From positions 62,001-126,000 of the forward strand of contig CAZQTW010000005.1 in the NCBI GenBank assembly GCA_964596165.1: 64,000 nucleotides of DNA. Reading direction: 5' to 3'. Position 1 is the stretch's first letter; each line of letters opens with the position of its first letter. Positions 1-8,026 of this stretch are shown here, in pieces. Position numbers and translations under genes: made by a program. The notes beneath the pieces are model-generated. The model had not been told where the DNA came from. It searched no databases and saw only the letters and a list, made by a program, of their open reading frames with translations. This DNA comes from CAYUQT01 sp964596165 (GTDB taxonomy: Bacteria > Planctomycetota > Phycisphaerae > UBA1845 > JAFGLZ01).

Positions 1-239
1 TCCCGGATGGCGCGGATCAGAAGCCGTGGAAAGACGATGCCCTTCAGCCCGATTGTGACAGTGCATAGAAACAGCGTGGACACCACCTGACCATTGTGCT
101 GGGCAAGAAAGGGGAGAACACCGAGAACGATCCCCTGGAGCGCCACGCAGCGAATACACGTCCTGAGCTGGCTTGAACCCAATACGATCAGGTTCGAGAG
201 GATCAGCACCAACATGACTCCGTCGACTTGAACGTTCAC
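1..239 (-). CDS. hyfE: HyfE-like membrane subunit (partial, runs off left edge)
   Basis: Translated from a GTG at 239 to the window edge, about 79 residues remain. They form hydrophobic helices: VMLVLILSNLIVLGSS, then a segment with LQGIVLGVLPFLAQH and one with LFLCTVTIGLKGIVFPRLL, the pattern of the HyfE/NuoK-like small subunit of hydrogenase-4 and related complexes. The GTG lies four bases past the hyfC stop and follows an AGGTGAGG Shine-Dalgarno. It is the third membrane gene of an operon running leftwards; hydrophilic Hyf subunits would be expected beyond the edge. The family call rests on short similarity plus context. Confidence 0.78.
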   Translation of the reverse strand, partial: MNVQVDGVMLVLILSNLIVLGSSQLRTCIRCVALQGIVLGVLPFLAQHNGQVVSTLFLCTVTIGLKGIVFPRLLIRAIR

Positions 240-243
240 GACC

Positions 244-1164
244 TCACCTCGGCGAACTCAGTATCAACAGGAACGCCAGCCCGCAGAACACCGTTGCCCC
301 CACCAGCAGATGCGGCACGTGGAGCAGTCGCAGGCGTGCCATCGAGGATTCGATCACACCTACCGCCACCGCCAACGCGAGCATGCCCCCCATCGCCACC
401 AGAACATCCACGCCCGCCAGCCCGGACCGAACCGGCAGAAGAACACCGACGCAAATCGAACTCAGAATCCAGAGCTTGAGGGCGGCCCCGTAAAGAATGA
501 AGGCGAAATCAGGTCCGCTGTGGTCGAGCACCATGACCTCGTGAATCATCGTCAATTCGAGGTGCGTGTTCGGATCGTCGACCGGGATGCGACAGTTCTC
601 GGCCAGTAGAACGATGACAAAGCCCGCCGCAATGAGAACCAGGACGGGAAACAGCGGCACCCACTTTGCCAGCGTCAGTGTCGTCATCAGGCCCGACAGG
701 GAGTAGCTTCCCGCACAGCGACATAAGGCCGCCAATCCCAACAGCAGCGCCGGCTCCGCAAATGTGGAAAACTGAACCTCGCGACTGGCGCCCATCCCCT
801 CGAAACTGGATCCCGTGTCCAAAGCGGCCGTTGCCGTGAAGAATCGCAAGAGCCCAAGCAGATACGCCAGGAGCACGAAATCACCCGGAAATGCCACCAA
901 GCTCGGCACCCCACCGAAGGGGACGATCGCCGCCGCCGCCAGCGTCGCCGCCAGCCCGATCACCGGCCCCGCCCGGAAGAGCCAGGAAGTCGTCTGACTG
1001 TATGTCGCCCCCTTCCGCAGCAGCTTCCATAGATCGAAGTACGTCTGAAACAAGGGCTGGCCCACGCGCCCCGCATAGAACGCCTTCGTCTTGTTGATGA
1101 CGCCCAGCAGAAACGGGGCGAAGACGAGGGCGACTACGAGATTCAGCACGGCGAGTCGATTCAT
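244..1164 (-). CDS. hyfC: HyfC/NuoH-like membrane subunit of a hydrogenase-4 type complex
   Basis: A 306-residue polytopic membrane protein of the NuoH/HycD/HyfC family, which connects the hydrophilic arm to the ion-pumping arm. The diagnostic loop ENCRIPVDDPNTHLELTMIH, about two thirds along, is the conserved acidic quinone-chamber or equivalent loop of this family. I start at the ATG at 1164, four bases after the hyfB stop; a 12-residue upstream extension in frame would overlap hyfB and looks unlike a membrane N-terminus. Length is normal. Whether the complex is a hydrogenase, formate hydrogenlyase or another Hyf-like module cannot be told because the catalytic subunits are outside the window. 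Confidence 0.9.
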   Translation of the reverse strand: MNRLAVLNLVVALVFAPFLLGVINKTKAFYAGRVGQPLFQTYFDLWKLLRKGATYSQTTSWLFRAGPVIGLAATLAAAAIVPFGGVPSLVAFPGDFVLLAYLLGLLRFFTATAALDTGSSFEGMGASREVQFSTFAEPALLLGLAALCRCAGSYSLSGLMTTLTLAKWVPLFPVLVLIAAGFVIVLLAENCRIPVDDPNTHLELTMIHEVMVLDHSGPDFAFILYGAALKLWILSSICVGVLLPVRSGLAGVDVLVAMGGMLALAVAVGVIESSMARLRLLHVPHLLVGATVFCGLAFLLILSSPR

Positions 1165-1168
1165 TCGT

Positions 1169-3157
1169 CTACCCCAGACTGAGTACCAACAAGCCAATCA
1201 GTGTGATCGCAATGTAAAGCACGTAGAGTTGAACGCGCCCCTGTTGAAGGCGTTGAAGGCGCGAAAAACCGCCGGCGATTCGCTCAAAGAGTGGTTGGTA
1301 CAACCCTCCCTGAAACACGTCCGGCGTCTCGGTGGCCAGCGAGCTCTCGCTCGGGAAGACCCCCTCCGGCGGCAACGACCGGCGCCGTGTCCTCAAGAAC
1401 ATTCGAAACAGATACGTTAGGGGTTGGGCGTATGAAGATGACGTGTACTGCATCCGCGCCGTTGGCCGGGCGTACCCGCAGTCCCACGTCACTGTCCGCC
1501 CGACCGGATACCTGTTCACCAGCCGACTTCGAACAATCGCCAGGACCGCCACCATCCCCAGGAATACGACCGAACCGATGACGATCCAGCGCGCCGGCCC
1601 GGCGGCGCTGTCGAGCCCACCGCCTGTGCTCGAAGGCACCATGACGAGAATGTTCACGGTCGGTTTCAACGCGCGAACAACCAGCGGAGCCAAGAGACCC
1701 ACCGCCGCACAGCTTAAGGCCAGTAGGACCATGGGAACTCGCATCGCCATGGCCACCTCGTGCCCACGTGCCGCATGGTTGCTTCGCGGTTCGCCCAGGA
1801 AGACGACGCCGAACGCCTTGGTGAAACACGCGACCGCCAGACCGCCGATCAAGGCCAATCCGACAATCACACCCAATGAAACCACAACCACGGCCGGGCC
1901 GCCGTCTGTCACCCCGCGAATGGCCCCCAGATAAATCAGGAACTCACTGACGAATCCATTAAGCGGAGGCAACCCGCAAATGGCCACGGCACCGACAAGG
2001 AATGTGGTTGCCGTCCACGGCATCCGCCTGATCAGACCGCCCAGGTGATCCATATTCCGTGTCCCGGTGGCATGGAGAACCGCACCCGCCCCAAGGAATA
2101 GCAGGCCCTTGAACAGCGCATGGTTGAGGACGTGGAGTAGGGCCCCCCCAAACCCGAGCGCCGCCAGAGCTGCCGATCCCGCGCTCTGCCCGACAAGCCC
2201 AAGGCCAACACCCAAAGCGATGATACCGATGTTCTCAACACTATGGTACGCAAGCAGCCGCTTGAGATCATGTTGAGCCAGGGCGAACAGAACGCCCAGG
2301 ATACCCGACGTGAACCCGATACCGACCAAGAGCCACCCCCACCAGGATGGCGGCGTACCCAGCCACGTGAGCGAACGAAGCAGGCCGTAGATCCCGGTCT
2401 TGATCATCACGCCCGACATCAATGCCGAGACGTGACTGGGGGCGGCCGGATGGGCCTCAGGCAGCCATACATGCAGCGGCAGGAACCCCGCCTTCGCACC
2501 GAAGCCCACGACCGCCAGGACGAAGGCCACCGATACCCCTGTCGACGGCAACATCGAACCCGTCCGTCCCAATGTCGTGAAATCCAACGATCCCACCTTC
2601 TGTCCCAGGAAGGCGAATAAGGCCAGCAGGAACGCCGTACCCAGGTGAGTAGCCACCATGTAGATCCAACCGGCGGACCGAACCTCTGCACGCCGGTTCT
2701 CAAGGGTGACCAGCAAGAACGACGCCAGGGCCATCGTTTCCCAGGCAATGAGGAACACCACCGCGTTTCGCGCCATGAGCACCGTCACCATGCTGGCCAC
2801 GAGCAGGTTGTAGTGGAACCAACTCGCACCACCCTGATCGGGAGCTTCTTGACCCTTCAAATAAGAGGCCCCGTAGAGTGCAGCCATCCCCCCCACCAGG
2901 AATACGGGAATGAGAAAGAACCCCGAAAGCGGATCCAGGCCGAGGCGAACAGCGCCGCCTGGAATCGACCACGGAATGAAGAAAGAGAGCGTGTTCCCTG
3001 CCAGCAACGGAGGGACCGTCCCGATCAGACCCACGCCACTGCCGACCAGAGCCGCTCCCGCTCCCACTACAGTGGACAATCGGCGTCGCCGTGCCAGACA
3101 AGCCGACAAAACACCGCCGCCCACCAAAACTGTCAACGATAGGAGCAGTAGTCTCAT
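1169..3157 (-). CDS. hyfB: HyfB-like proton-conducting transporter subunit (NuoL/MrpA family)
   Basis: 662 residues, almost all hydrophobic helices. The antiporter-like core carries the family signature HVWLPEAHPAAPSHVSAL and the following MIKTGIYGLLR, and a later helix run with NHALFKGLLFLGAGA. These belong to the Proton_antipo_M domain shared by NuoL/M/N, MrpA/D and HyfB/HycC. The C-terminal extension with a soluble stretch (TVTWDCGYARPTARMQYTSS) is typical of HyfB/HycC rather than NuoL. It should translocate H+ or Na+ in the inner membrane. It is the second gene of the operon, 23 bases after the EIIA-HTH regulator and 4 bases before hyfC. Confidence 0.92.
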   Translation of the reverse strand: MRLLLLSLTVLVGGGVLSACLARRRRLSTVVGAGAALVGSGVGLIGTVPPLLAGNTLSFFIPWSIPGGAVRLGLDPLSGFFLIPVFLVGGMAALYGASYLKGQEAPDQGGASWFHYNLLVASMVTVLMARNAVVFLIAWETMALASFLLVTLENRRAEVRSAGWIYMVATHLGTAFLLALFAFLGQKVGSLDFTTLGRTGSMLPSTGVSVAFVLAVVGFGAKAGFLPLHVWLPEAHPAAPSHVSALMSGVMIKTGIYGLLRSLTWLGTPPSWWGWLLVGIGFTSGILGVLFALAQHDLKRLLAYHSVENIGIIALGVGLGLVGQSAGSAALAALGFGGALLHVLNHALFKGLLFLGAGAVLHATGTRNMDHLGGLIRRMPWTATTFLVGAVAICGLPPLNGFVSEFLIYLGAIRGVTDGGPAVVVVSLGVIVGLALIGGLAVACFTKAFGVVFLGEPRSNHAARGHEVAMAMRVPMVLLALSCAAVGLLAPLVVRALKPTVNILVMVPSSTGGGLDSAAGPARWIVIGSVVFLGMVAVLAIVRSRLVNRYPVGRTVTWDCGYARPTARMQYTSSSYAQPLTYLFRMFLRTRRRSLPPEGVFPSESSLATETPDVFQGGLYQPLFERIAGGFSRLQRLQQGRVQLYVLYIAITLIGLLVLSLG

Positions 3158-3180
3158 GGTCTCAGAGGAAGGTCGTTCCG

Positions 3181-3870
3181 CTACCCCGCATGAACCCGCG
3201 CATCGAGCAACTCATCGATGCGGCGGGCCTCGCCGAGAATCACATCGCGCGTTCCCGGATTCGAGATCACGGACTTGAACCCAGGATTCTGCAGGGCAAA
3301 GCTCAATCGGGAGAGCAATTGAAGGTGGGCCCGCACGGTAGGGCTGACCAGTGTGAACAGCGCATGCACCGGTTTGCCGTCCATGGCACCAAACTCCAAA
3401 GGCCGCTCGAGAAAACACAACGTGATCGATGGGTGCGTCACGTGCAGAACAATCGGATTGCGAGGGTGAGGTATCGCCACACCCTCTCCAATCGCCGTCG
3501 AACACGCCTGCTCCCTTGCAAGAATGACACGATACAAGAACTCCCTGTCCACCTCCTCCGGAAGCCGCATCGACTTGACTACCTCCCGCAACACGGCTTC
3601 CTTGTTTGACCCTTCGATACGGTAGAAGACCCCCCCTACCTCGATCGCCCGGGCAAGGCTCTGCGTATGATCCGAATCCGTGGGCTCCCGATAGATCTCC
3701 TCCGAGATCGGGATCTTCTTGGCCGTCACCCACTCCAGCAATTCCATACGACTGACACGATATTGATCTTGAACTTTGTAGGCGGGGATGGCGCCGTCCT
3801 TGATCCACCTGTAGACGGTCTTGTCTGAAACCCCAAGGAGCTGTGCGACATCTCGGACCTTAAGTTGCAT
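3181..3870 (-). CDS. DNA-binding regulator: excisionase-type HTH fused to PTS EIIA(Fru) domain
   Basis: 229 residues. Residues 1-53 are a MerR/excisionase-like helix-turn-helix (VRDVAQLLGVSDKTVYRWI, then a QYRVSR wing). Residues about 70-225 are a fructose/nitrogen-type EIIA domain with the phosphoacceptor His135 in VAIPHPR and an LVSPTVRAHLQLLSRLS helix. EIIA domains accept phosphate from HPr or NPr, so the protein probably reads phosphotransfer state and binds DNA. It is the first gene of the hyf operon and probably regulates it, and perhaps itself, through the repeats in its promoter. No sugar permease is nearby, so a regulatory role is more likely than transport. Confidence 0.9.
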   Translation of the reverse strand: MQLKVRDVAQLLGVSDKTVYRWIKDGAIPAYKVQDQYRVSRMELLEWVTAKKIPISEEIYREPTDSDHTQSLARAIEVGGVFYRIEGSNKEAVLREVVKSMRLPEEVDREFLYRVILAREQACSTAIGEGVAIPHPRNPIVLHVTHPSITLCFLERPLEFGAMDGKPVHALFTLVSPTVRAHLQLLSRLSFALQNPGFKSVISNPGTRDVILGEARRIDELLDARVHAG

Positions 3871-3882
3871 ATGTCTTTCGCT

Positions 3883-3937
3883 TAGGACAGAATTCTATTA
3901 TTTACAAGTAATAGGACAGAATAGAATAGCCGTCCTA
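3883..3937. promoter_or_regulatory. TAGGAC repeats overlapping the promoter (candidate operator)
   Basis: The hexamer TAGGAC occurs on the plus strand at 3883-3888 and 3912-3917 and inverted (GTCCTA) at 3932-3937. The last two form an inverted repeat with a 14-base centre across the -10 and the spacer. The first two sit in the longer direct repeat TAGGACAGAAT and are 29 bases apart, close to three helical turns. This fits cooperative binding by a repressor, most simply the EIIA-HTH protein encoded directly downstream. Assignment of the binder is inference. Confidence 0.55.
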
Positions 3938-3946
3938 TCTTGTCAA
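3918..3946 (-). promoter_or_regulatory. sigma70-type promoter of the EIIA-HTH/hyf operon
   Basis: On the minus strand TTGACA (3941-3946), a 17-base spacer and TATTCT (3918-3923) make a nearly consensus promoter about 50 bases upstream of the regulator ATG. Such a strong core upstream of a regulator suggests control by repression; see the overlapping TAGGAC repeats. Transcription itself is inferred. Confidence 0.7.
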
Positions 3947-4170
3947 TAGGGTAAGTCGCCCTTGAGTCTCCCCCGATCGGCCATGGACGTAACCAGCCTG
4001 CCCAAACCGACGGAGAATGTGAAAACGGTCTCTTCGTCGAGGGGCGCACGGACTGCGTCTGCGGCATCCAGGAACGCACTTTTGCGCCCCAGGCCCCGCG
4101 ACACCAGGCCCATGTCTCTATAGAGGACTCAGCGGCTTGAAATGAGCGATCGGTGCTTCGTCAACAGTAC

Positions 4171-4314
4171 CTACGGGGTCTTGCCCATAATGGGTAGAAC
4201 GATGAAGTCCAGGACGAAAGATGCGATGGGCTCCCACCACGAACAGCCAAACAGAGTAAGGGTGAAAAAGGCGCCTACCACACACAGAAAACAGCACTTT
4301 GCCGTCTTACGCAT
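4171..4314 (-). CDS. small lipoprotein, 47 residues
   Basis: From the ATG at 4314, preceded by GGGAGAGG at good spacing, the product begins MRKTAKCCFLCVVGAFF and has a clear lipobox LFGC with Cys24, leaving a mature peptide of only 24 residues that starts CSWWEP and is itself hydrophobic (FVLDFIVLPIMG). A charged n-region, hydrophobic h-region and lipobox in so short a frame are unlikely by chance. I do not recognise a named family. It lies alone on the minus strand between the HAF-repeat gene and the hyf promoter. Confidence 0.62.
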   Translation of the reverse strand: MRKTAKCCFLCVVGAFFTLTLFGCSWWEPIASFVLDFIVLPIMGKTP

Positions 4315-4460
4315 TGACCTCTCCCGATTAGCAGTTGGGCAACGTGGAATCACTCTCCCCTTGCGGTATTCCGCCCCTTGCACACTTTCCGGTGCGTAGC
4401 CTTCCAGGCCGCCCATGACAGCCTATCTGTCCGTCCGACCAATTACAATGGCCACAAACA

Positions 4461-4494
4461 ACACGCCCCCGGTTCTTGCGAACCGGAGGCGTGT
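4461..4494 (-). terminator. hairpin terminator of the HAF-repeat gene
   Basis: A 15-base stem, ACACGCC/GGTTC pairing with GAACC/GGCGTGT with one mismatch around a TTGC loop, lies 25 bases after the HAF gene stop. On the minus strand it is followed by the T-rich run TGTTTGTGG, so it could be factor-independent. Confidence 0.65.
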
Positions 4495-4519
4495 GAGGAA
4501 CTCCGGTTGTGGTGAGACA

Positions 4520-5893
4520 CTACGCCCACCGCCGAACACAAACGAGCGCCAGCAACGCCAAGCCCGCCGCGGGCAAGAACGGTCCCAAGCCCGTCCCGCA
4601 CTTGAACGTCGCCGTGATGCTCTTGCAGGTGTCCATCGTGATCGAAAGCGGGTTGTCCGTCTCATGTCCCGCCGGAACGTCCCCGCTCCATTCCTCAAAG
4701 TGCTTATTCTCGTTCGGCACCGCCGTCAGCGTCACTACGACATTCGGCTCGAGGAACACGGCGTTGGGATCGCACTCCACATATCCTTTGTCGGCACCGA
4801 CGATAGTCATCACGATCGTATAAACCCTCACCAGGAACCCCCTGGGCAGTCCGTTGAGCGTCCCTGTCCCAACGATTTGGCCGTTCTCATTGATGGATTG
4901 TGCCGATTGGAGGACCCATCCGGAAGCCGGATTGATGAGGCTGTTCAGGTCGTAGATCGTACCGTTCTTCCAGAGTACGGCGCGGTTCTGGCCATTGGGA
5001 TCCGATGCCGTGCCGACGATCAGTCCGCGGTTGTTGATGTCACCGACGATCGCACTGGTGCCGCCCGGAAGCGTACCGAGATCGGTCATCGTTCCGTTTG
5101 CGTAGAGAAAAGAGCGAACCACACCGTTGGGGTCACTCGAGGTCCCGACGATTTGTCCCGAAGCGTTGATGGCAATGGCCTGGCTTCCCGCCGTATACCC
5201 CGGGAGAACGCCCAAGTCGGTCATGACGCCGTTCTCCCAAAAGAAGGCGTGCTCCTGCCCACCGACGGTCTTGGCTTTTCCCACCACGTGGTTGCTGTCG
5301 TTGATGTCCCATGCGAAACTCGAGTTGCCGCCGAGCGAGCCGAGTTGTGTCACCGTGCCGCTCGACCATCGCAGAAATGCGTGGGGAGTATTCGGGTCGG
5401 TCTTCAAGTTCCAACTCCCCACGATGTGACCCCCGTTGTTGATCGCGTAAGCGCCGCTCAGATCATTCGCGTCGGCGGTCATCGAGCCGAGATCCGTCAT
5501 CGTACCGCTGCCCGGCCAAAGAAAGGCATGATTGTGCGTGGCGTCGGTGAGGCTCATGTTGATTCCGACGACGTAGCCTGCGTCGTTGATCCCCCGTGCG
5601 GCGCTAAGAGCGAGCAGGCCCGATCCGGGCAGCGTGCCCAGGTCTGACAGCGTCCCGCCCTCCCACAGAAAAGCGCGTGGAAGATGGTAGTACACATAGA
5701 TGGACGCCGCGCCCACAACCTGCCCGCTACTGCTCACGGCGAATGGGACGGCGGAGTAGTTCGGATCCGGGTCGAGAGACCCGAGGTCCGTTACGGCGTA
5801 GTACACCGCGTTGGCCGGCCCGGTCAGAACCAGAATCACGGCAACCGCCCCAGCCAGACAGCAAACCCGCGCACCGGATCTGGTACGACTCAT
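4520..5893 (-). CDS. secreted HAF-repeat protein with InlB-like domain and C-terminal anchor
   Basis: 457 residues from the ATG at 5893, which has a strong AGGAGGAAAA ribosome site. A signal peptide (VCCLAGAVAVILVLTGPANA) is followed by about seven HAF-type repeats of the form HAFLW..G..TDLGTLPG..S.A..IN..G.IVG, probably a beta-propeller-like extracellular domain. A Bacterial_repeat/InlB_B-like module follows (TLTAVPNENKHFEEWSGD). The end is CGTG, then a hydrophobic helix LPAAGLALLALVCV and the basic tail RRWA, resembling sorting signals (CTERM-type) without the PEP motif. It is probably displayed on the cell surface; its ligand is unknown. Confidence 0.85.
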   Translation of the reverse strand: MSRTRSGARVCCLAGAVAVILVLTGPANAVYYAVTDLGSLDPDPNYSAVPFAVSSSGQVVGAASIYVYYHLPRAFLWEGGTLSDLGTLPGSGLLALSAARGINDAGYVVGINMSLTDATHNHAFLWPGSGTMTDLGSMTADANDLSGAYAINNGGHIVGSWNLKTDPNTPHAFLRWSSGTVTQLGSLGGNSSFAWDINDSNHVVGKAKTVGGQEHAFFWENGVMTDLGVLPGYTAGSQAIAINASGQIVGTSSDPNGVVRSFLYANGTMTDLGTLPGGTSAIVGDINNRGLIVGTASDPNGQNRAVLWKNGTIYDLNSLINPASGWVLQSAQSINENGQIVGTGTLNGLPRGFLVRVYTIVMTIVGADKGYVECDPNAVFLEPNVVVTLTAVPNENKHFEEWSGDVPAGHETDNPLSITMDTCKSITATFKCGTGLGPFLPAAGLALLALVCVRRWA

Positions 5894-6099
5894 CACTTTT
5901 CCTCCTCTGCAAAGACGTGATCTGTGCGTCGACAATGTGCTTGGACGAAGGCAGGCCCCGGCGTCACAACCCGACCACCCCCAGGGGTACGACACAAAGC
6001 ACCTGCATTCCCACTCCAGCGCTTTCTTATTACCGCGCCGGTCACGAGATGTCAATCCCCGACACTCGGCTCCGCTTTTCTCTATCTCATTAACCGGCT

Positions 6100-6129
6100 T
6101 TGCGTTGCATCACCCCCCGAGTGTATGAT
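6100..6129 (+). promoter_or_regulatory. promoter of the UroD-family gene
   Basis: TTGCGT (6100-6105), an 18-base spacer and TATGAT (6124-6129) sit about 65 bases before the ATG at 6194. The 300-base divergent gap 5894-6193 shows nothing else that I can name. Confidence 0.45.
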
Positions 6130-6193
6130 CACTCTCAGGTTAGTCGATGCGAACGGCGGCCGAGTCCAGACCGCACCTCCGGAGGAGCCATCC

Positions 6194-7171
6194 ATGACGC
6201 AACGGACACATCGCGAACGGTTCATCATGGCACTGGAGTGCAAACAGCCACCGGGACTCGTGCCGCATTTCGAATTGGTCTTCTATCTCACGATGGAGGC
6301 CTTCGGAAAGATCCACCCCGCGCACCGCATGTTCCAGCAATGGGGACAGATGTCCCACTCCGAGAAGCGGGCCATGATCGACGACGCCGCCCGCGTCTAC
6401 CTGATGACGGCGGAGCGATACGATCATTCGGCTATCTTCCTGCACGGCGTCGGCGGTGGAACCGGGCAGGAGGAGGAAGAGCAACTCATCAACACAGTGC
6501 ACCACATGGGCAAGGGTGAGTACTTCCTGATGATCCACGGCGACGCCACGTACAGCATCCCCAACGGGACCGACATGATGGAATGGTGCGGCCGCATTGC
6601 CGATGACCCACAGGGCCTCAAGGATGAGGCCCAACGAAAGGTCGATACGGCACTGAAACGGGCCGAGTGGCTCCGCAAGAACACCGCGCTCGACGGCTTT
6701 GCGATGTGCGACGACTACTGCCTAAATGAAGGACCGTTCCTCTCGCCGGCCATGTTCGCCGAATTCGTCACGCCCTACCTGAAACAACTGATCGCCGGCT
6801 ACCGCGAGATGGGCTTCTATTGCATCAAGCACACCGACGGCAACATCATGCCCATCGTCGACCAGTTGGTGGCCGCCCGGCCCCATGCACTGCATTCGCT
6901 CGATCCGCAGGGCGGCGTCGATATCGCCGAGATCAAGCGGCGCTACGGCAGGCAACTGTGCCTGATTGGCAACGTCAACTGCGGCCTGCTGGATACGGGG
7001 ACCGACGAACAGGTTATCGAATCAGCCCGCTATTGCCTGCGGCACGGGATGCCCGGCGGCGGTTACGTCTTCAGCACGAGCAACTGCATCTATACCGGCA
7101 TGGATCTCAATCGCTACCACCTGATCCTCGACGTCTGGAAACGCGAGGGTTGGTACGACCGCCGAGCTTAA
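6194..7171 (+). CDS. uroporphyrinogen decarboxylase (URO-D) family protein, probable methyltransferase
   Basis: 325 residues from the ATG at 6194, which follows GGAGGAG; the longer upstream frame is not supported. The protein has the TIM-barrel pattern of the UROD/MtaA superfamily: N-terminal TQRTHRERFIMALECKQP, a central DDYCLNEGPFLSPAMFAEFV, FYCIKHTDGNIMPIVDQLV and GGGYVFSTSNCIYTGMDLNRY near the end. These URO-D-like proteins in planctomycetes and anaerobes resemble methylcobamide methyltransferases more than the haem enzyme. There is no haem gene nearby, so haem synthesis is unlikely. The substrate is unknown. It ends before a strong terminator. Confidence 0.85.
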   Translation: MTQRTHRERFIMALECKQPPGLVPHFELVFYLTMEAFGKIHPAHRMFQQWGQMSHSEKRAMIDDAARVYLMTAERYDHSAIFLHGVGGGTGQEEEEQLINTVHHMGKGEYFLMIHGDATYSIPNGTDMMEWCGRIADDPQGLKDEAQRKVDTALKRAEWLRKNTALDGFAMCDDYCLNEGPFLSPAMFAEFVTPYLKQLIAGYREMGFYCIKHTDGNIMPIVDQLVAARPHALHSLDPQGGVDIAEIKRRYGRQLCLIGNVNCGLLDTGTDEQVIESARYCLRHGMPGGGYVFSTSNCIYTGMDLNRYHLILDVWKREGWYDRRA

Positions 7172-7303
7172 TACCCCTCTCTTGGTCCGACGCGAATCGT
7201 CTTGGTCCGATTGTGGTTCCGACCCATCCCCATGATTCTGCGCCGGCCCATCCCACTAGGGTTCGCCGGGCAGAGGACCGTCCGGCTCAGGCGTGTGGAA
7301 CGT

Positions 7304-7405
7304 GTCATCAGACGCACCCGTGCTCGGGAACAACGAAGGGAAGGGCCAACACCGCGCGGCATTGGCCCTTTTTCGTTGCGCCTGCTGGATGGTGCGTCTG
7401 ATGAC
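7304..7405. repeat. 15-base perfect inverted repeat enclosing a terminator hairpin
   Basis: GTCATCAGACGCACC at 7304-7318 is exactly reverse-complementary to 7391-7405. The 72 bases between hold the terminator, whose stem is extended imperfectly by CAACGAA (7331-7337) against TTCGTTG (7372-7378). The unit could fold as one long RNA of about 100 nucleotides. No target duplication is evident, so I do not call it a mobile element. The rest of 7172-7565 shows no gene. Confidence 0.6.
7341..7376 (+). terminator. strong factor-independent terminator
   Basis: AAGGGCCAA and TTGGCCCTT form a 9-base perfect stem around a 12-base GC-rich loop, followed by TTTCGTT. It lies 170 bases after the URO-D gene and is the most convincing intrinsic terminator of the window. 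Confidence 0.75.
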
Positions 7406-7565
7406 GGCACCCTACGCAATCCGGCCGGCGAGGCGCCGCTCCGATTGGCGGGTCTGACCGGGTGCTCGCGCACCACGGCTCTGTTTGTTCCTTCCACGTC
7501 TCATAACTACACGTCGCAGTGGATTATCGCCGGCACCGCGCTATGCTCTTAGGTGGAGAGGAAAG

Positions 7566-7949
7566 ATGCCCGAGCTTCGCACAGAGACGGACACCGGGCG
7601 CGTGTCGCCGGGCGCGCGGTCGTCGTCGCGGTTCACCCGGTCGGAACGCCATGACATCTTCAAGCGCATGGTGGTCGACGAACTTGCGAGAGGTCCCCTG
7701 CCGTACCGCCGCCGTCGTAAGTTGATGCAGTACGCCGCACAAATCGACATCAGGCCGTTCGATGCGAGCCTACTGATCGCCGAGGCACAGTTGGAGGCCG
7801 GCCAACTCGACCCCATTCACTTCCAACGTCCCGAGACGATCACACCGCTCATCCACCCCGAACGCTGGCCCCTCTGGTTCAAGATGACGGCCGCCGCCAT
7901 CATCGTCCTCCTGGTGAACATGACGCTCATCCGCCTGATGGGCTGGTGA
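7566..7949 (+). CDS. small membrane-anchored hypothetical protein
   Basis: 127 residues from the ATG at 7566, after GGAGAGGAAAG. The N-terminal 100 residues are soluble, with a basic stretch (PYRRRRKLMQYAAQI) and a helix FDASLLIAEAQLEAG; residues about 100-123 form one membrane helix (MTAAAIIVLLVNMTLIRLMGW) at the very end, so the soluble part probably faces the cytoplasm as in tail-anchored proteins. No family recognised. It stands alone between a terminator and the glycosidase gene. Confidence 0.65.
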   Translation: MPELRTETDTGRVSPGARSSSRFTRSERHDIFKRMVVDELARGPLPYRRRRKLMQYAAQIDIRPFDASLLIAEAQLEAGQLDPIHFQRPETITPLIHPERWPLWFKMTAAAIIVLLVNMTLIRLMGW

Positions 7950-8026
7950 GATCGCGCCCGCCGCCCTTGAAAGGGTGATACGCCTGCTTCTATCCTGCCC
8001 GCGCGGCCCTATGCCCGAGGCGTGTC

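Noticed and set aside
3882..4079. 65-codon minus-strand ORF upstream of the EIIA-HTH gene
   Set aside because: It lies in the promoter and repeat region and has no ribosome site or family similarity.
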